A stretch of 64,000 nt of DNA from Hymenobacter tibetensis (GCF_022827545.1 NZ_CP094669.1:137001-201000); one strand, 5' to 3'. Positions 36,214 through 45,005 are shown, counted from the first letter of the stretch. The notes: generated by a model not told the origin, from the sequence alone. Program-made: numbers and translations.

Positions 36214-36882
36214 ATGCTGCCCCTGCCTATCCTCAACGTCCGCCTGAATGCCTGCCACGAAGACTGGCAGCAGATGACACCTACCGAACAAGGCCGCCAC
36301 TGTGCCCACTGCGACCGGACGGTCCTGGATTTCACTGCAAGCACGCAAGCTGACCTGGACGCAGCCTTTCAAACTTCCCCGGATGGCCGGGTCTGCGGCC
36401 GGTTTCGCCCAAGTCAACTCGCGCCCCAGCCGCAACTGCGCCCGAAGCTGCGGCGGTTTTTGGTAGCGCTGGTGCTAGTGTGCGGGTTAGGGCTGACGAG
36501 TGGTGAAGCGTGGGCGCAGGTGCAAAAGGCAACGAAAGTAGCTGCGCAAGCAACACCACATGTCGTATTTGGAGGAGCAGAACAGATGCCTGTTTATAAG
36601 AATGGTGGATCTGAAGGGGTAATGAAATTTGTGCAAAAGAATGTGCGCTGGCCAGCTGGTAGCGAAATGCTTGACGCAGAGGGAAAAGTATTTATCGGCT
36701 TCGTCATCGACAAAACAGGACAGGTGCGCAACGCGAAAGTGCTGAAAGGCATTCACCCACTACTGGATGCGGAGGCGCTGCGGGTAGTGCAACTACTGGA
36801 TGGACAATTTGAGCCAGGCAAGCAGAACAACAAACCTGTAGATGTGAGCTACACTATTCCTGTCACCTTTAAGCGCGATTGA
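36214..36882 (+). CDS. TonB-like energy transducer with cysteine-rich N-terminal motif
   Basis: The 222-residue product starts with a cytoplasmic segment holding Cys14, Cys30 and Cys33 (CAHC) and DFTAST, seen in Bacteroidota proteins of this kind. Next comes a membrane helix at about 80-102 and a periplasmic TonB C-terminal domain (AEQMPVYKNGG, RWPAGSEM, GKVFIGFVIDKTGQV, LLDAEALRVVQLL, PVDVSYTIPVTF). TonB proteins pass proton-motive energy to outer-membrane transporters, but no exbB/exbD gene is nearby. The CxxC part could bind metal. A second TonB-domain gene follows one base after the stop codon. Confidence 0.85.
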   Translation: MLPLPILNVRLNACHEDWQQMTPTEQGRHCAHCDRTVLDFTASTQADLDAAFQTSPDGRVCGRFRPSQLAPQPQLRPKLRRFLVALVLVCGLGLTSGEAWAQVQKATKVAAQATPHVVFGGAEQMPVYKNGGSEGVMKFVQKNVRWPAGSEMLDAEGKVFIGFVIDKTGQVRNAKVLKGIHPLLDAEALRVVQLLDGQFEPGKQNNKPVDVSYTIPVTFKRD

Positions 36883-36883
36883 T

Positions 36884-37423
36884 GTGTTCCAATTACTCCT
36901 CTTTATACTGGTATCTGGGCTGTGCTTGGGGAGCGGAGGAGTGTGGGCGCAGTCTGAAAAGCTAGCATCTACTCCAGAAAATCTTGCCGTCGATGTGCCA
37001 GTTTCTCACATACAGGACACATTAAGCAATCCGGACCTAACCGGTTTACAAGAACTAAAGGTCGGATGGATATTTGTTGAGCAGATGCCTATTTATAGAG
37101 GTATTGATAAGAAGTCTGGCGGTTGGGAAGGTTTGACGAGATTCATTCAGCAAAACCTAAGCTGGCCACCGGAAGCACCACAGGAAAGCGGCAAGGTTTA
37201 CGTTAGCTTCGTTATCGATAAGAGTGGTAGCATCCGGGATACCAAGGTTGTAAGATGGCTACATCCGGCAATGGATGCCGAAGCCTTGCGAGTAGTGCAG
37301 CTGCTTGACTATCAGTTTACACCGGCTCAGACAAACGGCCATCCGGTGAGCGTGCCCTATACTATTCCAATCATTTTCAGCAAAGAACCTGTAGAAGAGT
37401 TGCAAAGCAGGCGTCACCGCTGA
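36884..37423 (+). CDS. Second TonB C-terminal domain protein, lacking the N-terminal motif
   Basis: The 179-residue product starts at GTG, one base after the previous stop codon, so the two genes are tightly coupled. It has a signal-like leader (FQLLLFILVSGLCLGSGGVWAQ) and the TonB C-terminal domain with EQMPIYRG, SWPPEAPQ, GKVYVSFVIDKSG, MDAEALRVVQLLD and VSVPYTIPIIF. It matches the C-terminal half of the preceding protein closely but lacks the cysteine-rich cytoplasmic part. It looks like a tandem duplication that kept only the exported part; energy coupling by it alone is doubtful. Confidence 0.82.
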   Translation: MFQLLLFILVSGLCLGSGGVWAQSEKLASTPENLAVDVPVSHIQDTLSNPDLTGLQELKVGWIFVEQMPIYRGIDKKSGGWEGLTRFIQQNLSWPPEAPQESGKVYVSFVIDKSGSIRDTKVVRWLHPAMDAEALRVVQLLDYQFTPAQTNGHPVSVPYTIPIIFSKEPVEELQSRRHR

Positions 37424-37529
37424 ATTCATGAAATGGAGTGGCCGTGGTTCTTTGTACAGTCTGCTATTCCCCGAAAAATTCCGACTTTACTGCCCGCATC
37501 GTCCTACTCCCACCTTCGTTCCGGTTCCT

Positions 37530-39089
37530 ATGATCTTCACGCCTAGCCCCATGATGCTGAAGCTGCTCTACACGCGCGGTAGCCTGCACAACACGCCTAA
37601 TGGCGTGGCCTTCAGCATCAAGAACCGCCTCGATACCGTCCGCTTCACCCGGCTGGATTACGTGCAGATAGGCGACCAGCGCGTGGCGCCCGACAACATT
37701 GCCTTGGACCTCGGCGACGGTGACATCAGGCCCGTGCGCGACGCGCTGAGCCGCACACCGGGTGGCCTGGAATTCCCAGTAGGGCACAGCATCACCTTTC
37801 ACCTGACGGCTACTGCTTTGCCCGAGGGCGTCCATCCCATACGCGTGCAGTTTGCGGCCGACCCCTTCGGTGACTTGCACGTGGAAGTGGAAGATGCCAT
37901 TATGCAAAGCGCTGACAACCGCACCCGCATTCCGCGCCAAGACCAAGACGACTATTCCGACGACGCCATTCAGGCCCGGCAGCGCTTCGCCGAGGAGTTT
38001 TCGGGGCAGGAGTTCAAGCACCTCAAGCACTACTCCTTTGATGCCCACACGCTGCGAGGCAACTGCGAGCATTTCACGGGTGTGGCGCAAATTCCGATAG
38101 GGCTGGCCGGTCCGTTGCGCGTGAACGGGGAAGTTGCCCAAGGCGACTTCCTGATTCCGATGGCCACCACCGAAGGGACGCTGGTAGCCAGCTACAACCG
38201 GGGTATTCAGGTGCTTAACCTGTGCGGCGGCGTAAAGTGCACTGTCATCGGCGACGCCATGCAGCGGGCCCCGGTGTTTGTGTTCGATGATGCCCGCGGT
38301 GCTCGGGACTTCGGGCGGTGGGTGGCCGAAACCATCGACCAGATTCGGCCGGAGGCAGAAAGCACCTCTAGCGTCGCCAAACTGCAATACATTGATACGT
38401 ACTTAGCCAACAAGTTCGCCTACCTGCGTTTCAACTACAGCACCGGCGACGCGGCAGGCCAGAACATGGTAGGCCGTGCCACCTTCGCGGCCTGCTCCTG
38501 GATTCTGGAGCATTACAAGGAGGCCCCCGTCCGCCACTTCTACCTCGAATCCAACTTCGCTACCGACAAGAAAGCCTCTCAAATCAACGTGATGCGCACC
38601 CGCGGCAAACGCGTGGTGGCCGAGGCCGTTATCAAGCGCGAAGTGCTGCAACAGCGCATGCGCGTGACGCCCGAGCAGCTAGCCTACCACGGGCAAGTAA
38701 GCAACGTAGGCGCCTTTCTGTCGGGAGCCAACAACAACGGGGCGCACTCCGCGAATGGTATCACGGCCATGTTCATTGCCACCGGCCAGGACGTGGCCAA
38801 CGTGTCGGAATCGTCGGCTGGCGTGCTGTATTCCGAAGTTACCAAGGAAGGCGACCTGTATTTGAGCATCACCATTCCCTCACTGATTGTAGCTACGCAC
38901 GGTGGGGGTACCGGGCTGGCCACGCAGAACGAGTGTTTGCGGATGTTGGGCTGCGTGGGGCGTGGCACGGTCAATAAGTTTGCGGAGATAGTGGCCGGCG
39001 TGGTGCTGGCCGGTGAGCTCAGCCTGGGCTCGGCCATTTCCTCTTCCGACTGGGTAAGCAGCCACGAGCAGTACGGCCGAAACCGCTAA
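37530..39089 (+). CDS. HMG-CoA reductase with an N-terminal beta domain
   Basis: The enzyme reduces HMG-CoA to mevalonate, the committed step of the mevalonate isoprenoid route. The 519-residue product has the catalytic set of the family: Glu215 in MATTEGTLVAS, Lys347 in DKKASQ, Asp421 in TGQDVANV and His512 in SSHEQ. HGGGTGLATQ is also present. About 150 residues at the N-terminus, rich in beta strands (MLKLLYTRGSLHNTPNG, SITFHLTATALPEGVHPI), precede the catalytic core and are not part of the usual soluble bacterial enzyme. There is no membrane region. An upstream ATG at 37428 is open but adds residues with no family match. Confidence 0.93.
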   Translation: MIFTPSPMMLKLLYTRGSLHNTPNGVAFSIKNRLDTVRFTRLDYVQIGDQRVAPDNIALDLGDGDIRPVRDALSRTPGGLEFPVGHSITFHLTATALPEGVHPIRVQFAADPFGDLHVEVEDAIMQSADNRTRIPRQDQDDYSDDAIQARQRFAEEFSGQEFKHLKHYSFDAHTLRGNCEHFTGVAQIPIGLAGPLRVNGEVAQGDFLIPMATTEGTLVASYNRGIQVLNLCGGVKCTVIGDAMQRAPVFVFDDARGARDFGRWVAETIDQIRPEAESTSSVAKLQYIDTYLANKFAYLRFNYSTGDAAGQNMVGRATFAACSWILEHYKEAPVRHFYLESNFATDKKASQINVMRTRGKRVVAEAVIKREVLQQRMRVTPEQLAYHGQVSNVGAFLSGANNNGAHSANGITAMFIATGQDVANVSESSAGVLYSEVTKEGDLYLSITIPSLIVATHGGGTGLATQNECLRMLGCVGRGTVNKFAEIVAGVVLAGELSLGSAISSSDWVSSHEQYGRNR

Positions 39090-39133
39090 GCGTCCTTTAC
39101 CCAACCTTTCATGCTTTATGCGGAAAGCAAGGA

Positions 39134-39179
39134 CAGACAAAAGCCCCATCCAAGTTGGTTTGGATGGGGCTTTTGTCTG
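39134..39179. terminator. Bidirectional terminator hairpin
   Basis: Arms 39134-39153 and 39160-39179 are exact reverse complements over 20 bases with a 6-base loop; A/T-rich outer parts give T-runs in both directions. It separates the convergent genes ending at 39089 (+) and 39194 (-). Confidence 0.85.
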
Positions 39180-39193
39180 CAAGCAAGCGTTGA

Positions 39194-39721
39194 TTACAGC
39201 GGATCAGCCGTGACTTGAAAGCGGGTGTCGCAGCGCAGGGTGATGTCGCTGGAAATAGGCTTTCTGATTTTGGCCTCTGTGGTGAGCGTGTAGCTTTTGG
39301 CCTTGATGTACTTGTCGAGCACGGCGTTGGTTGGATTCAGCGTAATAGTTTTGACACCGGTCGGCACCGGGTCCAGCGAAGCCAGCAAAATCTTGTCGTT
39401 GCCATCAGTGCTGATGTAGATTTTGATAAGCTCTAGGAAGTCGAAGTTTTCGTTGTTCGGGTTGGTGATGGTGAGGGTGAGTTGGTTCAGGGTTACTTTC
39501 TTGACCAAGTTGGCACTGGTACCCTCGTTGCTGAACTTCTCCTCTGATTTGGTAGGGACGCTAAGCGGCGTAAGAGGTACTATCTGCCCCAACGGGAAGC
39601 CACCCGATACTTTGATGTTCTGGGAGTCTTCGATGTTGAAGGTGAGAAGCTTATCAATCTTCTTGCACCCCATGGCCGCTAGCAGCAAGACAAGGGGAAA
39701 TAGCAGCAGTATTTTTTTCAT
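39194..39721 (-). CDS. Putative lipoprotein with LEA-2-like beta sandwich
   Basis: The 175-residue product has a lipoprotein signal with Cys19 in LAAMGC. The rest is a beta-rich domain with TLTITNPNNENFDFLE, reminiscent of LEA-2/WHy folds, and repeated Lys/Thr strands. I do not recognise a family with certainty. It should be anchored in the outer or inner membrane, facing the periplasm. No operon partner is evident. Confidence 0.75.
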   Translation of the reverse strand: MKKILLLFPLVLLLAAMGCKKIDKLLTFNIEDSQNIKVSGGFPLGQIVPLTPLSVPTKSEEKFSNEGTSANLVKKVTLNQLTLTITNPNNENFDFLELIKIYISTDGNDKILLASLDPVPTGVKTITLNPTNAVLDKYIKAKSYTLTTEAKIRKPISSDITLRCDTRFQVTADPL

Positions 39722-39789
39722 GGCAGTTGAATTTTGCCTTGAAAATACGGCGAGAAATGATGGCTAGATTCACCGGAAGGTGAAATAAA

Positions 39790-39819
39790 ACGCCTTCCCA
39801 AACAAGTTCAGGAAGGCGT
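39790..39819 (-). terminator. Terminator hairpin after homogentisate dioxygenase
   Basis: Arms 39790-39798 and 39811-39819 are exact reverse complements over 9 bases with a 12-base loop, 23 bases downstream of the minus-strand gene ending at 39842. The A-run on the left end gives a U-tract in that transcript. Confidence 0.65.
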
Positions 39820-39841
39820 GCAACTAGATGTTGTTCAATTA

Positions 39842-41050
39842 CTAATCCATCATGTCGGCGGGTTTCGGCGCATCGGGCACGAAGCCCGGCTGCCAGCTCA
39901 TTGGGTAGCGTGGGTCCACGTACGGTAGGGCGGCTTCGGTGAGGTAAAGCGGCCGGAACGTGTCCACCATGACGGCTAACTCGTGGGTTTCCTTTTTGCC
40001 GAGGCTGGCTTCCACGGTCCCAGGGTGGGGCCCGTGCGGAATGCCGCTGGGGTGCCACGTAAACGAGGCCAAATCCACGCCCTTGCGCGACATGAAGTTG
40101 CCGGCCACGTAGTACAGCACCTCGTCGGAATCCACGTTGGAGTGGTTATAGGGCGCCGGAATGCTGAGCGGGTGATAGTCGAAGAGGCGCGGCACAAACG
40201 AGCAAATCACGAAGTTGTGGCCCTCGAAATGCTGGTGCACGGGCGGTGGCTGATGCAAACGGCCCGTTATCGGCTCGAAGTCGTGGATGCTGGTGGCGTA
40301 GGGGTAGAAGTACCCGTCCCAGCCCACCACATCGAAGGGCGAATGGGCGTAAGTGAGGTGGTGCAGTTGGCCTTCTTTCTTGATTTTGAGTAGGTACTCG
40401 CCCGACTCCTGCGCATCATCCACTACCAGCTCGCTTGGGGGCCGAATGTCCCGTTCGCAATACGGCGAGTGTTCCAGCAGTTGTCCGAAGTGGTTGCGGT
40501 AGCGCCGGCAGGTTTCCACCGCACTGAACGACTCGATGATCAGCAGTCGAACCGGACCCTCCTCGAAGTGCAGCTGGTGGATGATGGTGCGTGGGATGAC
40601 CACATAGTCGCCGGGCTCGAACGCCACTTTGCCCATCTGGCTCCACAGCTCGCCCCGGCCTTCGTGCACGAAAATCACTTCGTCGGCCAGCGCGTTTTTG
40701 TAGTAGTAGCTCATGCGCCGCTCCGTAGGGTTGCAGATGCTGAGCGTCACGTCGGCGTTGCCGAGCAGGGTTTGGCGGGCGGCCAGGTAGTCGCCACCGG
40801 TGGTGGTTTGGGCCAGGGTGCGGAGGTGGCTGGGCTGCAAGGGCCGGTCTTTGAGCAGCTTCGGGCTATAAGGCTCGGGCACGCCTACGTTCCGAATATC
40901 GGTGGGCGGATGCCGGTGGTAGAGCAACGACGAGACACCGTGAAAACCCAGCGTACCCACGAGTTGCTCGGAGTACAAGGTGCCATCGGGCTGGCGAAAC
41001 TGGGTGTGGCGCTTGCGCGGAATCTGGCCGAGGCGGTGGTAATAAGCCAT
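39842..41050 (-). CDS. hmgA: Homogentisate 1,2-dioxygenase
   Basis: The enzyme opens the ring of homogentisate to maleylacetoacetate in tyrosine and phenylalanine breakdown. The 402-residue product fits the shorter bacterial form. It has the N-terminal YHRLGQIPRKRHTQFR, the cupin segment EVIFVHEGRGEL, HQHFEGHNFVICSFVPR, then NHSNVDSDEVLYY and HPSGIPHGPHPG, which carry likely iron ligands. No other gene of the pathway (hppD, fahA) lies in the window, so it works as an isolated gene here. Confidence 0.93.
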   Translation of the reverse strand: MAYYHRLGQIPRKRHTQFRQPDGTLYSEQLVGTLGFHGVSSLLYHRHPPTDIRNVGVPEPYSPKLLKDRPLQPSHLRTLAQTTTGGDYLAARQTLLGNADVTLSICNPTERRMSYYYKNALADEVIFVHEGRGELWSQMGKVAFEPGDYVVIPRTIIHQLHFEEGPVRLLIIESFSAVETCRRYRNHFGQLLEHSPYCERDIRPPSELVVDDAQESGEYLLKIKKEGQLHHLTYAHSPFDVVGWDGYFYPYATSIHDFEPITGRLHQPPPVHQHFEGHNFVICSFVPRLFDYHPLSIPAPYNHSNVDSDEVLYYVAGNFMSRKGVDLASFTWHPSGIPHGPHPGTVEASLGKKETHELAVMVDTFRPLYLTEAALPYVDPRYPMSWQPGFVPDAPKPADMMD

Positions 41051-41165
41051 ACGAACAGGGTGGGATGGGGTGGGGGAATGGGCAGAAAGCTCGGAACGTG
41101 AAGGTAAGAAGGTTTAAGGGAGTAAGCTCGTCCCGCGCCCCGTTGTTGCCGCTGCCAGCAGTCCA

Positions 41166-41861
41166 TCAACGGGCCACCACTACCGGCTGGCCCAGTTCGA
41201 ATAAGTGTCGGTACGTCAGCCCCAGCACCAGGGTCACAGTTAGCGTCCAGGCCGTGACTAGTATTGGGGAACCCAAAATCCAATACGTTGCCAGAAACCC
41301 ACTAGCTAGCAACGAGTTCAAGGCCCCTAGCACCACTACAAATACCACCACCGTAGGGAGCAGGAAGAAGGCCAGCCACATCCAAATCCGCCTCGGCGAC
41401 AAGAGCACAGTGTACGCCCGAACCAGCGGCGGTACGGTAGCCAGCAGCACCAGCACCGCGCCCAGGGGCCAAGCCACCGCGTAGGGCAGGAGCTTGCTTA
41501 AGGCATACACCTCGTCGTTGCCACCCATCAGGGCGCCCAGTATCCGCGCAAAGGGTAGGGTGGCAAACACCAGCGCAAACCCCACCGCCTGTTTGGATGC
41601 GTGGTTGCGCGAATCAAGCAGAAAGTAGCCCCACCACCCCACCGCAAACGTGAAAATCGGTCCGGCGAAAGTTGCGGCCAAGTTCCAGGGGCGGCCCACC
41701 GCGCACGTGTCGCACAGGGTCCACACGTTGAAGTCGCGCTGCCCCCAGCCGCCGCACAGCAGCCGGCCCAAGCCCGTGTGCACTAGTTCGTGCGCTTCGC
41801 CCAGGAAGAACAGCAAGGCGACGAAGGCCAGCAGTGAAGACCAGGTAAGCGTGAGTTTCAT
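41166..41861 (-). CDS. Polytopic membrane protein with an HExxH motif, M50-like
   Basis: The 231-residue product has about six hydrophobic segments. The end of the first helix reads EAHELVH (His24, Glu25, His28), a zinc-protease signature inside the membrane as in site-2 proteases. A later segment, TFAGPIFTFAVGW, matches the position of the GP motif that M50 proteases have after the zinc motif. The third M50 motif, an Asp for zinc in DG-type sequence, is not clear; GGNDE near residue 113 is a candidate. I infer a possible intramembrane metalloprotease; a non-enzymatic role is equally open. Confidence 0.6.
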   Translation of the reverse strand: MKLTLTWSSLLAFVALLFFLGEAHELVHTGLGRLLCGGWGQRDFNVWTLCDTCAVGRPWNLAATFAGPIFTFAVGWWGYFLLDSRNHASKQAVGFALVFATLPFARILGALMGGNDEVYALSKLLPYAVAWPLGAVLVLLATVPPLVRAYTVLLSPRRIWMWLAFFLLPTVVVFVVVLGALNSLLASGFLATYWILGSPILVTAWTLTVTLVLGLTYRHLFELGQPVVVAR

Positions 41862-41913
41862 AAAGCGGAAGCAGTAAACAAAATGGAGTGGCCCGAAAAA
41901 GAAGGCAGCGTTT

Positions 41914-42822
41914 CTATTTCGCTTTCAGAAGTGGCAACACCTCCTGCACTTCAAGCAAAGAGTTATGCAGCAGCTGCTCTTTCAGAAAAGAGACGTGGCC
42001 AGCCCCGATGATGAGAATGATAGACCGGTCTTTCTGAAAATCAACGGCCCGCAGCATATTAGTGTAGATGCGCATGTTGCGCTTGTAGAACTCACCGGCC
42101 AGGTCGGCCCCCACGTAATTGGTGCCGCCACCCACGCGGGCCCCCGTGAGTAGATACCAGTCCATGTTGCTGCGCTCAGCCGCGGGTGTGTTGTTGGAGA
42201 TGATAATGTCGGTGATGGTCAGTGGCTTTTTCGGTCCTTTCGGGGCGGGATGCTCCGGCCCGTAGATGGCATGGTACCGAGCCGTAATCAGGCGGCCAAT
42301 GCTGTCTGGGGCCGAGGGAGCCTCTGTGCTCTTTCCATCGTTTTTCAGGATGTCGGCTTGGTTGTGCTCTTTGGCGTACTCCATAGCCGCGCCATAATCG
42401 AATACGCCCTCGGCATCAGCACAGTACACGCGGGAGCGGTTCAGCTTGGCCGCCAGCCGGTACCCCACCTGAAACACTTCATTGTTGCCAAGCTTGAACT
42501 GGTTTTGGCGGTAGAGCGCATACGTGCTGTCCACGTACGACTGGCGATTTTGCTTCCATTCCACAAATACCTTGTCGGCTTTGGTTTTGGTGAGCTTGTT
42601 GGCCAGGTCCTCTAATTCCTGCTGTCTGGTAGGCGTCTGCATATCCGACTTGCTCCCTTTCACGACGTCCGTGGTCGAGCCGTTGAAATGAAACGTGCCC
42701 AGCAGATACACCTTGATTTTGGTGGCGGGCGGCGCAGCAACACTTGCTTGAGCCCAAGCCGGGCAAGTGCCACCCAGCAGCGTGGTGGAAAGCAGTGCTA
42801 CGAGAAGGGAAAGAGTTTTCAT
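41914..42822 (-). CDS. DUF5694 protein, periplasmic
   Basis: The 302-residue product has a signal peptide (MKTLSLLVALLSTTLLGG) and a domain matching DUF5694 by memory. It begins YLLGTFHFNGS and ends IIGAGHVSFLKEQL. Those two motifs are like the GT-x-H and G-x-GH motifs of TraB/PrgY/gumN-type proteins, which suggests a distant relation. The function is unknown. An ATG at 42915 would add 31 residues before the signal and is rejected. Confidence 0.75.
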   Translation of the reverse strand: MKTLSLLVALLSTTLLGGTCPAWAQASVAAPPATKIKVYLLGTFHFNGSTTDVVKGSKSDMQTPTRQQELEDLANKLTKTKADKVFVEWKQNRQSYVDSTYALYRQNQFKLGNNEVFQVGYRLAAKLNRSRVYCADAEGVFDYGAAMEYAKEHNQADILKNDGKSTEAPSAPDSIGRLITARYHAIYGPEHPAPKGPKKPLTITDIIISNNTPAAERSNMDWYLLTGARVGGGTNYVGADLAGEFYKRNMRIYTNMLRAVDFQKDRSIILIIGAGHVSFLKEQLLHNSLLEVQEVLPLLKAK

Positions 42823-43093
42823 GGGTAATGAAGTAGGGAAGGGTACGTGCTGACCAGCGGCCAGCGCCACGAGCAGCAATACTGAAAAGGGTACTGCTTG
42901 CCGTTGATGCAGCAAAAGAGCTAGCCCCCGGCGCGTCCCTCAATTTTATTATCCCAACCCATCCATACGCCGGACCAACCCGCTACTGCAAGGCCAATAG
43001 GGTAGGGGCTCTCTGCGGCGGCGTTGGTCCGGCCACCGGGGGCGTTCAGATAATAGTCTCGTGCAAACAAGAGCGTCCTGCTACCTTCAAAGC

Positions 43094-44149
43094 ATGAACC
43101 GCACCCGTATTTTTTTCTACCAGGTTCTGGGCTGGTTGCTTATCATCGGCTACGACCTGTGGTGGATTCTGCGCGATACCACCGAAACGGGTGCTGCGCT
43201 ACAACGGTCACTGCTGCTGCAGGTCACTTTTCTGCTTAGCTCCATCAGCTTGTTCTACTATTGTTATTTGCTGGTTTTCTCGCAAGGCATGCGGAAGGGG
43301 CACTGGCAGGTGCTCGTGCTAGGTCTGCTAGGAGCACCAGTGGTTTTTGCGGCTACGCGCTACCTGCTCGAAGAAGTGATGCTGCCGCTATTCTTCGGTT
43401 TTCGTAATTACACGCCGGGCACCACGCTCACCTACTACCTTCTCGACAATGCCTATTACCTCCCGCCCATGATGGTAGCTGCCGCTGCCGTTTGGGGCGT
43501 GAAGGACGCCTTCCTGCGCGAAAAAGCGCGTGAAAACCACCTTCGGCTGCAAGTGCTGGAGCAAGAAAAAATGCAGGCTGAGTTGGCCTTCTTACGCACC
43601 CAAATCAACCCGCACTTTCTCTACAACACGCTCAACTACATCTACTCGCTAGCTTACCCCGTGTCGGAACCGCTGGCTGAAGCCATCCTCAAACTGTCGG
43701 AGCTGATGCGCTACATGCTGCACGAGAGCCCCGATGGCAAAGTGGAGCTACAGAAAGAAGTGGACTACCTGCATCATTACCTTGCTATCTACCGGCTGCG
43801 CTTCGAGGGCAACTTCTTTGTTGATTTCCAGTGCGACGGCCGCGCCAACGGGCAGCGGGTGGCCGCCTTGCTGCTGATTCCGTTCGTGGAAAACGCACTA
43901 AAGCACGGGGTGTTAGATGAAGCCAGTCAGCCAATGGAAATCCGCCTGACGCTGCCCGCTACTACCCCAGGGCTTACTTTTGAAGTGCGCAACCACATCA
44001 GCCAGCACCAGAAAGACGCTACCACCGGCATCGGCCTGGGCAATATCCGGCGGCGGCTGGAGTTGCTGTATCCTGGCAAGCACCAGTTGGTTGTGCAGCA
44101 GGAAGCGGCCGTGCATTACACCCGGTTGGAGCTGTATTCTCTTCACTAA
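43094..44149 (+). CDS. LytS/YpdA-type sensor histidine kinase
   Basis: The 351-residue product has four membrane helices in the N-terminal 130 residues and a coiled-coil linker. Then come the His_kinase domain with NPHFLYNTLN (His174 is the phosphorylation site) and an ATPase domain with PFVENALKHG and GIGLGNIRRRL. It should sense a membrane or extracellular signal and phosphorylate the response regulator encoded 12 bases downstream. An ATG 33 bases upstream is less likely because the helix plan starts here. Confidence 0.92.
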   Translation: MNRTRIFFYQVLGWLLIIGYDLWWILRDTTETGAALQRSLLLQVTFLLSSISLFYYCYLLVFSQGMRKGHWQVLVLGLLGAPVVFAATRYLLEEVMLPLFFGFRNYTPGTTLTYYLLDNAYYLPPMMVAAAAVWGVKDAFLREKARENHLRLQVLEQEKMQAELAFLRTQINPHFLYNTLNYIYSLAYPVSEPLAEAILKLSELMRYMLHESPDGKVELQKEVDYLHHYLAIYRLRFEGNFFVDFQCDGRANGQRVAALLLIPFVENALKHGVLDEASQPMEIRLTLPATTPGLTFEVRNHISQHQKDATTGIGLGNIRRRLELLYPGKHQLVVQQEAAVHYTRLELYSLH

Positions 44150-44161
44150 TTCCTTTGGCCT

Positions 44162-44893
44162 GTGCTTCGCTGTATTGCTGTTGACGATGAAGCCTACGCG
44201 ACCCGCATCTTGGCGGCCTACATCGAGAAAGTGCCTTTTCTGGATCTGGTAGGCACCACCACCAAGCCCATTGAAGCGCTGCTCTGGGTGCAGGAGGGGC
44301 GCGCCGACGTGGTGTTTCTGGATATTCAGATGCCCGAGCTGACTGGTTTGCAATTTCTCAAGCTGTGCGGCAACAAATGCAAGGTTATCCTTACCACTGC
44401 CTACCCCGAGCACGCCCTCGAAGGCTTCAACCACGATGTGGTGGACTACTTGCTCAAACCCATTGCCTTCGACCGGTTTTTGCGCGCTGCTCACAAAGCC
44501 TATGCTTTGCTGGCGCCCCCCGCCACAGCCGCGGTGTCTGCTTCCCCGGCGCCGCCAAGTGCAGCACCAAACTATATGTTTGTGAAGGGCGAAACCAAAA
44601 ACAAGTTTCTTCGGCTCGATTTCACGGATATTCTCTACATCCAGGGCCTGAAGAACTACGTCTCTATTTTCGCAACTGGCCAGCGGATTGTCACCTATCA
44701 AACCTTGCGCGAGTTGGAAACGCAGTTACCCCAGCCGCCTTTTCTGCGGGTGCACAAGTCCTACATCGTGTCGCTCGATAAAGTCCGGATGGTGGAAGGC
44801 AACATGATTCATATTGCCCAAGACCAGATTCCGGTGGGCGAAACCTACCGCGACGCCTTCTTCCGGCTGATTCGGGACCGGGAGGCAACCTAA
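44162..44893 (+). CDS. LytTR-type response regulator
   Basis: The 243-residue product starts at GTG. It has a receiver domain (IAVDDEAYA, phospho-acceptor Asp54 in VVFLDIQMPELTG, KPIAFDRF), a Pro/Ala linker, and a LytTR DNA-binding domain (FVKGETKNKFLRLDFTDILYIQGLKNYV, FLRVHKSYIVSLDKV). It pairs with the kinase just upstream. The target genes are unknown; no operator was identified. Confidence 0.94.
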   Translation: MLRCIAVDDEAYATRILAAYIEKVPFLDLVGTTTKPIEALLWVQEGRADVVFLDIQMPELTGLQFLKLCGNKCKVILTTAYPEHALEGFNHDVVDYLLKPIAFDRFLRAAHKAYALLAPPATAAVSASPAPPSAAPNYMFVKGETKNKFLRLDFTDILYIQGLKNYVSIFATGQRIVTYQTLRELETQLPQPPFLRVHKSYIVSLDKVRMVEGNMIHIAQDQIPVGETYRDAFFRLIRDREAT

Positions 44894-44944
44894 CCCTCAC
44901 GGAGGTAAAGTAAAGCGTGGCAAACAACGCCCTCGTCAATGCGT

Positions 44945-44952
44945 TATCTTTG
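44945..44952 (+). promoter_or_regulatory. Probable -7 promoter element of the transglutaminase-like gene
   Basis: TATCTTTG matches TAnnTTTG and lies 54 bases upstream of the ATG at 45006. A GTG at 44961 would lie too close to this element, which supports 45006 as the start. Confidence 0.5.
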
Positions 44953-45005
44953 CAGCGCCGGTGCCGTTCCGTATTGATCGGTCAGAGCTGCTTTCCTTCT
45001 GTGCT

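Noticed and set aside
37464..38387. A 307-codon minus-strand open frame
   Set aside because: It is antisense to HMG-CoA reductase, whose catalytic residues are all on the plus strand.
43913..44701. A 262-codon minus-strand open frame
   Set aside because: It runs across both the histidine kinase end and the response regulator start, which are well supported on the plus strand.
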